Shown: positions 46,001-58,000 of the stretch, in pieces | How the letters are laid out: each line of letters opens with the position of its first letter | How positions within the stretch are numbered: position 1 is the first letter of the stretch | Assembly (NCBI RefSeq): GCF_963676685.1 | Contig: NC_092353.1 | Span: forward strand, 12,053,734 to 12,117,733 | Reading direction: 5' to 3' | Source of the DNA: Mytilus edulis | Taxonomy: Eukaryota; Mollusca; Bivalvia; Mytilida; Mytilidae | Length of the DNA: 64,000 bases | Program-made: the position numbers and the translations under genes | Notes under the pieces: generated by a model | The model's input: only the letters and a program-made list of their open reading frames with translations | The model's database searches: none | What the model was told of the DNA's origin: nothing

Positions 46001-49000
46001 ATCGCGTTCACGAAGTCTAGTCTGATTAATCATTGTACAAAAAACAAAAGTGCAAACAAAAAGGGGGGCTACGCCCTCTACGACCCCTCTGGATCCGTCA
46101 CTGCAACCACAAATTTTTAGGAAAGAAATGCTGTAACAGAAAGGAGATGTCATGAGAAATGACCTTGAAATAACTTATTAAAAGAAATACATTCAATATT
46201 GTAACGTGACCGAGGGGAGGAACGACACCGACACAGACGGACAGACATAATCATACTATGGCACAACAATACGACAATGTATCCTATGGTAATTCCCATG
46301 AACTAAATAATACGTTATCTGTTCATTCACAAATTTACATTACTTCAGATGCATTGACAAACTACGTTACAAAGTTTTAACATATAAACTTTTAAAAAAA
46401 CCAAGTCCTTCAGTATCTATACTGATTAAAACAATCAAGGAAAATTCTTACAGTCGTGACAGTACTACAGCTTCTAGTATCTTGACCAACTGACCTTTAT
46501 CATAGAGTTTTATTACTTTTTCTTTAGACAAAACAAATAGGCATAACTAATTTTATTACCCTACACCCCAAAACATCGTTACTTGTCTTAATTAATCTGA
46601 CAGTTCAACTTTAACTGCAGATAATAAAACTAGCCATTTGTCAAATAAGCCTTGCGTCATTAATTTTCTATGTACACAAATAAACAGTTATAAAGCAAAT
46701 GAGTAAGAGGTTAATATTTACAAAACATAAATATTTCAATACCGTTTTTCAAAGAGTCCTATTCATCCTAAATTATATTTGTTTTGGTGTAATTGCAAAA
46801 AAATTATTAGCTAATTTTCTTTAGCCTTTTTCTAATTGTTATTCATTACTTCAATTAATAAATTAGTATACCTTTCTAAACATTATAATAAACACTATAA
46901 CATCTTAACCAGCAGCCATCCTTCCACCGAGGTAAGTCGAGGCACAGAGACACGTGACAAAGAAACGGCGGGAATCGGAATCGGAATTCTTTGTGTTTTG
47001 AATTATGAATTATGAATTTTGAATTTTGAATTTTGAATTTTGAATGATCCTTCTCGGCTTTCGTATTTCACCTCTGTGATGATTTGAAACATCATCTATT
47101 TGGGTTTTGTTCACTCCTAAAGTAAAAATGGTGAGATGGAAAAATGTGAAAATCTGCCAGCTGGGGTAGGGGTGTAATTTTTCACTTTTTGTTTGTAAGA
47201 AGTAAGTGTAGACTAGTATTCTTTATTGTAATATGGTCCATAGTAAGCTTAAGAAGTCTATGCATGATAGGTGTTATGACTGATTTCAAGTTTGTAATGT
47301 CTTGGTTAATGTGGCACGGTAGTATTTGCATTCCAGAATTTAGGTTGCTCTTTTGTGTACCCTACCTAAGTCAAAGTATCTGAACGGTGTGATTGGACAA
47401 AAATACAGTATCAACTGAACATACTTTCCTAAGCTGAGGGATGAATCAGGTGTAGAATAATATAAAATAACTTTACATACAGATGAAAAGGAATTTTTGA
47501 GATTTTTTTTAATTGTGTATTCACTGAATGATAAAAGACCTAAAAGCACTAGTGGGTGGCCTTAGGTTTTCAAAATAGCTAAACAAGTAAACGGTCATGA
47601 TACACATTCAAATTTATTTCTGAATAGTAAAATGAAAGTTCTTCAGTTAACTGCATGTGAATGTACAATTTTTAGCAGTGTTTGAAAGAGGTGAAAATTC
47701 TAACTAGAGGTTCTGAAGAGCCTGTGTCGCTCACCTTGGTCTATGTGCATATTAAACAATGGACACAGATAAATTCATGACAAAATTGTGTTTTGGTGAT
47801 CATGATGTGTTTTATGATCTTACTTTACTGGACATTTTTCTTGCTACAATTATCTCTATCTATAATGAACTTGGCCCAGTAATTACAGTAGAAAATATAT
47901 TCTAAAAATTTACAAAAATTTACGAAAATTGTTAAAAATTGACTATAAAGGCCAATAACTTCTTAATGGGTCAACTGACCATTTTGGTCATGTTGACTTA
48001 TTTGTAATTCTTACTTTGCTGAACATTATTGCTGTTTACAGTTTATCTCTATCTATAATAATATTCAAGATAATAAGTAAAAACTGCAAAATTTCCTTAA
48101 AATTACCAATTCAGGGGCAGCAACCCAACAACGGGTTGTCCGATTCATCTGAAATTCCAGGGCAGATAGATCTTGGCCTGATAAACAATTTAACCCCATG
48201 TCAGATTTGCTCTAAATGCTTTGGTTTTTGAGTTATAAGCCAAAAACTGCATTTTACCCCTATGATCTATTTTTAGCCGTAGCGGCCATCTTGATTTGAT
48301 GGACGGGTTACCAGACACATTTTTAAACTTGATATCTCAAAGATGATTGGGGCCAAGTTTGGATTCATTTGGCCCAGTAGTTTCAGAGGAGCAGATTTTT
48401 GTAAATGATAACCAAGATTTACGAAAAATGGTTAAAAATTGACTATAAAGGGCAATAACTCCTAAGGGGGTCAACTGACCATTTCGGTCAAATTGACTTA
48501 TTTGTATATCTTACTTTGCTGAACATTATTGCTGTTTACAGTTTATCTGTATCTATAATAATATTCAAGATAATAACCAAAAACAGCAAAATTTCATTAA
48601 AATTGCTGATTCAGGGGCAGCAACCCAACAACGGGTTGTCCGATTCATCTTAAAATTTCAGGGCAGACAGATCTTCACCTGATAAACAATTTTATCCCCA
48701 TGTCAGATTTGCTCTAAATGCTTTGGTTTTTGAATTATAAGCCAAAAACTGCATTTTACCCCTATGTTTTATTTTTAGCCATGGCGGCCATCGTGGTTGG
48801 TTGGCCGGGTCACCGGACACATTTTTAAAACTAGATACCCCAATGATGATTGTGGCCAAGTTTGTTTAATTTGGCCCAGTAGTTTCAGAGGAGAAGATTT
48901 TTGTAAAAGTTAACGACGACAGACGACGGAAGCAAAGTGATGGGAAAAGCTCACTTGGCCCTTCGGGCCAGGTGAGCCAAAATGCTATCATTATCCCTTA

Positions 49001-52000
49001 TGGGCCAGGAAATACTACCGTGCCACCTTATACGAAGAACAGAGCATCTGTGTAATGTCCAACCCGATGTTGTTTCGGCTATTGTCTAAATTAACTGCTC
49101 ATGAATATTGATAAGTTTGATGCGCACGCATTTCTTGATGATCTTGAACTACTTGAAAATTTTGATCAAAGGATTAATCAATTAATTTTCATTTTATTGA
49201 TTTTCCACCTCGTCCCCAAAAACCTCCTTTTAAACTCATAATACTGGGGAGAAGTTTGAGAAAGTTTATGAAAGCATTGTATTTAGAAGACTCATGACAT
49301 TATGTTACTTTGTTAAGCTATTACATCTTGAGTAGAATATAACTTTTTAGTTTTATATAGTTATAATGTTTATTTTATATCTGTTTCTTTTATAAACTTT
49401 ATGTTTATGTTTCTGTGAAGGGGTAAATGTTTGGTCCCCACCTTCGCTTATCATTATAGTTGTTGTAAATAAATTTGAAATTAAAGTAGAAATAAAATAG
49501 CGCCACAAATGGTGGCACAAATCTTGCCAATAACATGTTTTGTTTTTTTACTTAAAAGAGAAGCGAACAGAGCTTGCTGCATAGTTAGGTTAAGTGTATA
49601 TAGTTCTTTCTATAGATTTTCAATGGAGGAGCATTATATATTACATAGTAAAAGCTGTCAAAAGAGGGACGAATGATACCAAAGGGACAGTCAAACTCAT
49701 AAATCGAAAATAAACTGACAACGCTATGGCTAAAAATGAAAAAGACAAACAGACAAACAATAGTACACATGACACAACATAGAAAACTAAAGAATAAACT
49801 CCAATGAAAAACATTCATTCACAAAGCAAATGCATATGATTAAAAGAATATGTCCAAATTGGAAAATTAGAAAATATCGAGGGGTCAAAATTTTGCGGAA
49901 AATGATAACAAAAGTCGGCAAGTAATTTCGAAGATGAGAATTTTAAAGTATTCAAATATCTGCACGAACATTCAAAATTTTAAGCAGTAAAAGTACTTCT
50001 GTCGATTTTTGAATTTTTGGGTGAAAATTCACGTTTTTGCCTTAAATCAGTGGTTTTACTAATAAAATAACACTCTATTAAAATAAAACCAAAAGGACAA
50101 CTAGTTAACTCAATATAGTGTATCAAATTTCATTATATATGGAAAATGCATTGCCTTATATTGCTTTGTTTTGTTGTTCACAAGTATGTATATCATAAAT
50201 AAAATGGTAAGAAAAGTTCAGTAACATATATTATTAATTTTATTTAAAGTACGTTTGTCTGTCCTGACTTTTAAAACTGGATATAATTAGTTTTACAGGA
50301 TAATAGTTAAATATAAACTTGATATTTAACCACAATAAACAACAAATGAAGGAGGGAAAGATACCAGAGGGACAGTCAAACTAATACATCGAAAATAAAC
50401 TAAAAACGCCATGGCTCAAAATGAAAAAAAGCAGGCAAACAATAGTACACAAAACACAATATACATTTGATATGAAAAAAAAAATGTAGAATAAGCAACA
50501 CGAACCCCAGTAAAATTTTGGGGTGATCTCATATGCTCCGTAATGTTCAGCAGATCCTCCTCCACATGTGACGCTCGTTGTCTTGCTTATGTAGGTATAA
50601 GGTATCATTGCACAGTTAGAAGTTTAGTTTCGCATTTGGGGCAATAGTGATTTTCTTAAATATTAAGTTTTGTCAATAAATATTGTTTAGGCAGCTAAAG
50701 AATCATACCGCCTTCCAAGTTGGTTTATATAAAATTGAGAATGGAAATGGGGAATGTGTCAAAGAGACAACAACCCGGCCATAGAACATACAACAGCAGA
50801 AGGTCATCAACAGGTCTTCAATGCAGAGAGAAATTCCCGCACCCGGATGCGTCCTTCAGCTGACCCCTAAACAAATATATATATACTAGTTCAGTGATAA
50901 TGAACGCCATACTAAACTCCAAATTGTACACAAGAAACTAAAATTAAAAATAATACAAGACTAACAAAGGCTAGAGGCTCCTGACTTATGACAGGCGCAA
51001 AAAGCGACCGAATTAAACATGATTATGATATCTCAACCCTCAACCCTATACCTCTAGTCAATGAAGAAAAAGTAAACGCATAACAATACGCACATTGAAA
51101 TTCAGTTCAAGAGAAGTCCAAGTCACGTTAGGGGTTAAGTATCATACCATCATAACATATATTAGAGGAACATAACCCGTGTCATGCCAACAAATGGTTT
51201 TTAAATAAATGTGTTTAGTTCCAATGCAAAAAAAGCTATAAGTGAATCAATATTAACGCCACAATAAGCAATCTTTAATGACCTGACAACAGTATCGTAA
51301 CTATATCCCTTCTTAATAAGTCTATTTAAAGGTTGTGTTAGCTTCTGAGGTGAATACTGAGATTTTTGTGTTTTAGAAAGAATATTCCCATAAAAAAATG
51401 GATTTGAAATACCTGAACGTATAAGAAGTCTGCATGTTGAGCTATATTTACGAATGATGTCCTTATACCGATCATAGAATTTAGTAAATGTTTTGACTAG
51501 TTTGTGATATCGAAACGCAAATATGTTCACCAAAATTATGTTCTGCTTGTTTGGTAGGTTATTGTTTGTTTGACAGTCTGTTTTTTTTTTGTTTGACAGT
51601 CTGTATTATTGGATTCTTGATAGGTTAACATCTATAGTTATCTCAAGTTCTGTGGGATAAATGGATTCAACAAAGTCACCATTTTTTAAATTATTTAGTG
51701 AGAGAATGAGAATATCATCTATATAGCATACATTATACCTTATATATTTTTCAGGTGGTACCTCGAATCTTTAATTTAAAGTCAATAGAACTATTCTCAT
51801 TTCATGTTATTTTCATTTTGATAATTTCACTGAGTTCACTTTTGTTTTGACAATGATTTATGTTGACCTTGAACTTTGATATATTGGTTCAAATATTATA
51901 TTTAAAACTATATATAAGGAAAATACATTTTTATTGGGACACACCAAGTGACGACCACACAGACAGAACGATGATTTTACAGAATGTAAAGATTAAAACT

Positions 52001-55000
52001 TACCTTCAAAATTTGTATTGAGGAGATCGATTTTTTCAATAACATGACTACCCCCGAGGTCTACTAACCAATAGGGTGAATTTCGGGTATATGTATGTAC
52101 ATATGTATTATTGTCATCATCGACTGCATTAGAAGAAGGATGACCACTGTGCTCATCGTCTGCTTGTGTAGTCTTACCAAACGCAACATTCGAAACATTC
52201 GTTACCTTATTGTTTTCACAACCTACAAAATTATTAATTCCTCATGTATCGGTTAACATTTGAGATGTGATTTATGGTGATTATATCTTCATTTGGAAAA
52301 CATTCTAGTGTGTTGTAACTCATTATAGCGAAGAAATTGACTTTCAAACAAAATGAACATTTTTGACTTGTGAGCTCAGCGAACAATCTGAAATAGCATT
52401 TGTATGGGGTAAATGTGATATCTGTAACTGCAGTTATGTATATCCAAAGATAGCGGAAATTTATCTAGTCAGTTTTCTTTTTCGGTTACAATTTTGATGT
52501 CACTGATAATGTCTGCTGACGTCTCAAAACCGTGATGGCGATATTTTCAAAGGACGATAAGTTATACTTTTGATCTTTCTCTTTTGCCCTTTAATTAAGA
52601 TGACAGCACATTGTCACATTTTAACAAACAAAACCGTATCCCTTACGTTTAGCAATTACTGATCAGTAGAGGCCATATTAATTTGACACAGCATCAATAA
52701 ATTGGATACAAGACTTATTTAAAAACAAATTGTTCCGGTTTAATTGATTAAATGTAAAAATACGATATCATTACACTTCCAATTTCAATCTGAACGTTCA
52801 AATGCGCAATAAGTGAAACTAGTAATTTAGCCATTGTAATATTCCTTTTAACAGCTTTCAAATGGTATGATTTGAACCAGATTAACAACATTATTACCGA
52901 AGACACAAAGGTAAATTAAGAGAGAGGAAAATCTATTTTACTTGATAATTCTAATCACGAGTTGGTTGACCGTTATGGAATAACCGTTTCATAGATGATA
53001 TCGGATATGTTCCTTATGTCGTAACTACAATACCCTTCCCTTTTCACGAATGTGACCTACCGAATTAGACTATTTACTGAATATGTGATAACATAGGCAA
53101 TACGATGGGTAATACATGTGGAGCAGGATCTGCTTACCCTTCCGGAGAACCTGAGATCAGCCCAAGTTTTAGTGGGGTTCATGTTGCTTAGTCTTTAGTT
53201 TTCTATGTTGTGTCTTCTGTACTATTGTTTGTCTGTTTGTCTTTTTATTTATGGCCATGGCGTTATCACTTTGTTTTCAATCTATGAGTTTGACTGTCTT
53301 GTGTCTTTCGTTCCTCCTTTTTTACTATATCAACTTATGGAACATGGATATGAAAATATAAAATATGAAGATTGAATAATACGCATGCTTGTCATGATAT
53401 ATTCACGATACTTTGGTAGGAATACAGAAATAAGTCGATAACAGATCGACAGGTTTATATGTTATTCTTACTATCTTTTACGCAAAATAGCCTTCCGTTC
53501 TTTAGACGTTCACACACTTCTCCTTCTTTGCAACGATTTCCAATGCATGTGTCATAAGAAGGATCCTTTAATATAAAATATATATTATAATTTTACGCAA
53601 AAACATGCCATTTTCTTTAAGTTATTTCAGGATGGATTTTTTTATAAAAAATTGCAATAAATACGGAATACAATGTGTATGTAGTTCAACTAAAGCAACA
53701 ATCGTCATTGTTTTGCTTTAAAATATTGCAAATAAAGAGCCGGTATGCCACAAAAGAAATTTCAAAACCTGCTAATAAAAAGTTTTCTGCAACTATTTAA
53801 CTCTTCAATGTTCTTTAACTCCATTCTTTTTTGGCTTTTTTTAATTTTTCGTTTTGAAAGTCACTGATGATTTTGTTATCCAAAAAGCGCGTCTGGCGTT
53901 CAAATTGAAGAGTTGCTATCTATGATGAGCAGCACCAACCCGACTAAAAACCGGGGATGATTGAGATTGCACAAGAAGGGTCAACGGTACCTGTTCAACA
54001 TTGAATAACACCTGCTTTGGTGATCTTCTCTACATAGATTGATGGGTTATATACAGGTATAAATTCAAGTCAACAGTAGTATACCGCCGTTCAAAATTCA
54101 TTAATCGATAGAGAAAAAACAAATCCGGGTAACAAACTAAAACTGAGGGAAACGTATCAAATGTAAGAGAACTACGACACAACAGAGACACAACACCTTA
54201 ATGAAAAACACACAGAAACGAACAATAATGTAACAATGGCCATTTTCCTGACTTGGTACAGGGCAATTATAGGAAAAATTGTGGGTTGAACCTATTTTTG
54301 TGGCATGCCAAACCTCCCGCTTTAATGGCAGTGTTAATTATAACATTAAAATGACAATATTACACGACAAGGCTACAATAAATAAATGGGAGAAAATGTA
54401 GGACAGAGAAACAAACGAATAATGGCCATCAAAAGGTAACAGATTAAAAAATATTTGTATACGCCAGACGCTCGCTACATCCACATAAAATTATGCTCAG
54501 ATGAAAAAAGTCTGAAAGCCATGACAACTACAATGGTAAAGATCGCCGATGACCAAAAGTTCCAAAAAGTTGTGAAGCCAGGGTTATCCGCCTGAGAATG
54601 GAAATCGGGAATGTGTCAAAGAGACAACAATCCGACCATAGAACAGACAACAGCAGAAGGTCACCAACAGGTCTCAATGAAAACATCATTATTATCAAGA
54701 ATTATACATAGTTTTGCAAACAGTAAATTTTATAAAATGACTATATAATATGGGGACGAAGTCCCCAATAACAGTAGAAAATTCAATAAAAAAAAAAAAT
54801 CGGGAAAATTTTCCCGAACTTTTCATTGTACTAATGAACTCAAAATCGTTCAATTTTTTTTTATGTCATGTTTTGAATTCCCGCATCTGCGCAGAAATCT
54901 GCAATTTACTTCCTTTTTCCGGTCTCGTTTGCATAAAATATATATTTATCAGTCTAGTATAAAATAGGAAGGAACGCAATATCAATTTCATTTTTGATAA

Positions 55001-58000
55001 TTCCTTGATATAAAAAAACGTTACCTAATGATTGCGTTTCTTTGTTTACATTGCAAATGACGTCATAACTTAAATAACGTCACAACTAAAATCCCTAACA
55101 ACAGAACCAAAATCGGAAACGTTACGCTATTTCCGTTTTGAAATTAAGATATGTTTGAATTAAAAAAAAATCTTAGACTTCGTCCCCTTTCACAGGTAAT
55201 GCCTGCCTCATATTAGATATATATGATTAAACTGAAATGGTGACAAGCTAAAGAATAAAAACGAATGCATGACCATCACAGCCGTGTTAGCCATAGTCAT
55301 TGCAACGCCTAAAGTGACGTGACGTTACATTTAAATTTCTAAAACGTGTTCCGAATATCAAGAAAGAGTTTGGATGAAATTCAAGATTACATTTGTATGA
55401 CTTATCTAACTTATATTAATAACAATTAATATTTAATTGTAGTAAGTAGTAATTAGATAATTAATTGTATTATCTAGCTCTGTCGGTGTTTTTTCTGATC
55501 AAACTGCAAACCAAATATATCGTGTTGATCCAAAATTAAATATACCAAAAGAACTGGATGAGTAGTTATCCCCAACACAACACACGAATACAACAAGGAA
55601 AAAAACGAGTTACAACTACAAACGTTAAGACATTTGACAAAATCCGATGACAACAACAAACACAATATCAAAACCCAATAAATTAATTTGGGATGGAAAA
55701 GTACCGTGCCACGTCTTAAAGTAATACGAATTCACACTCAGCAAAACAGTCACATTCGGAAATAAGTCACGTTCGGTAATAAAAAGATCAGACGCCGTAA
55801 TGACAAACCACAATCTAACACGTGGTAAAAATGTCCATAAATTAGTTTGGACATAGATACATCGTATGGATCAATCAATTCGTGATGGTTCCGTAAAATT
55901 TACGGAGTGTCATTTTTAATCTGTCCTCTTCATAACTTTGTTGGAGCAGTTTCTGCGTTAGGAGCACACTCCTGTATATGAAGTCCGTATAGTGTGAACA
56001 TGCAAAATAATGTATCAATTGAGATCTGTAACCACCATACGAAGGGGCATAGGGTATGTTACTGATGAGAAATGGGAAATTGATAATTAGGAAATTGAAA
56101 TCGTCCCGTTTATCATAGATTTTCGTGTGAAGTCGTCCATCTGTGTCAATATTGAGGAAAAGATCAAGGTATGAAGCAGTCCTTCTAGTATCAGTAGTAT
56201 CCTTAATTTCAAGTTCACTGGAATATATAAGATGCAAGTACTGGCTGAAATATGGGTTATTCAATGATAGGACATCATCAATATATCGGAAAGTGAAATT
56301 AAAAAAATTATAAGGCTTTCCATTAAATTTTTTGAACATTTGAACATTTGATCTGTTGTATCGGTTTGGTTAAGGTGCTAAGTGTACAAAAACGATACCA
56401 TGGATCCACGCATTTGCTTCAACTTTCTATTGTTTACAATTTGGAGGGTTTCATGTGAACTTAATTATTCATTTGCAAACGTACACTTAACATTTTATTG
56501 GGGAAACATCTGCTATGTATCGGATTTTAACCCTTTATGATCCATTTATTTTGAGATTGACATACAGAATAGTGATCGACTTACGGAACATGTGGTCTGT
56601 TTGTTTATATTGCTTTATATTTGCTTCACCACGATTCTTTTTTTTTTTTTGTTATATTATTCTCGAATTCTGTTCAGATCGTTAATCGTGACTACAGCAA
56701 AATGAATACTTGGTGATCGTTCATGAAATGTAAGCATAAACTAATGATAGCTCGTTTGAATTTCTGATTAATTAAGTCTAGCATATAAGAATCACCTGGT
56801 TTATTGTAAATGAACCTAAAAAAACAGAAAATTGAAGTTTGCATAATAGATGACTCGGATTATCCAATATCACAGTATGAAACGATATTGGATGGATTAT
56901 AGTAGTCTTAGCCTTTGCTGCATATCTCCACACTCTTTAAAAGTATACTGATTCGACAAGTTGTAAGAATGAACAGACAAGACAAAGGCTGTTTGAAAAA
57001 TATATTTCGACCAAGATAACATTTTTGAAATAAGGGATTGAAATGGGATTACAACAGATTTACAATAGATGCATTTCTCTGTGGATGTAACTGAATTCGA
57101 AAATCTTAACTACGAATCAATGTATGTATTTCATAGGCGTAACACGATTAGATCTGCACACTCTTCCGGAGAACCAAAGATGGCATCTGGTTTAAATGGG
57201 ATATTATTTTTTTTTTTGTATCTTTCATCTCTCATTATACCCTTTTCTTCATATATCAGTTTGCTTACGATATTAAGAATATTGGTAAAGGAAACCACAC
57301 TACTTTGAAAACAGACTTCAAAAGTTTTGTGTATGCTTCAGAATAGCGTCAAATGTAATTTACAAAATATATTTAGTAGAAACATGTAAGTGTTTAGTGT
57401 ATCATTTAAGTAGGCACAAATCGATGTTGCTAAGAGTCCTTTGTATTCTCTGTCTTCATTGGCTTACCGAAGAGATATTCGAAATATTAGAAATTTTTAC
57501 ATTAGGTAAGTAAAACTAGTTTATTTATGGAAATTTATGAATTTTCAGTAATAAAACTAATTATTCAGAACTTGAATTTGCAATACATATGTTGGAATTG
57601 CTGTTTCGAATCTCCAAATTACACAATAAACCTGTGTTATAGGCAATGGTATCCAATTAAGCAGTATTACACTATTATCTTTATTTTGTCTAATGCTTAG
57701 TACATTTCTGTGTGTGTTACATTTTAATGTTGTGTCGTTGTTCTCCTCTTATATTTAATGCGTTTCCCTCAGTTTTAGTTTGTTACCCCGATTTTTTTTT
57801 TCATGGATTTATGAGTTTTGAACAGCGGTATACTACTGTTGCCTTTATTTTTCAAAGTTTGAAACAACCCATGCGAATTTTTAAAAAAAGATTTATAATT
57901 TATCGGTATTGGTTCTAAAAGAAAGTGACTATTGAATTGAACATTTGTTTGGCATATCTCTGATTATAAGTTAATTAATGTAGCATTTTTGTTGGTTTCT

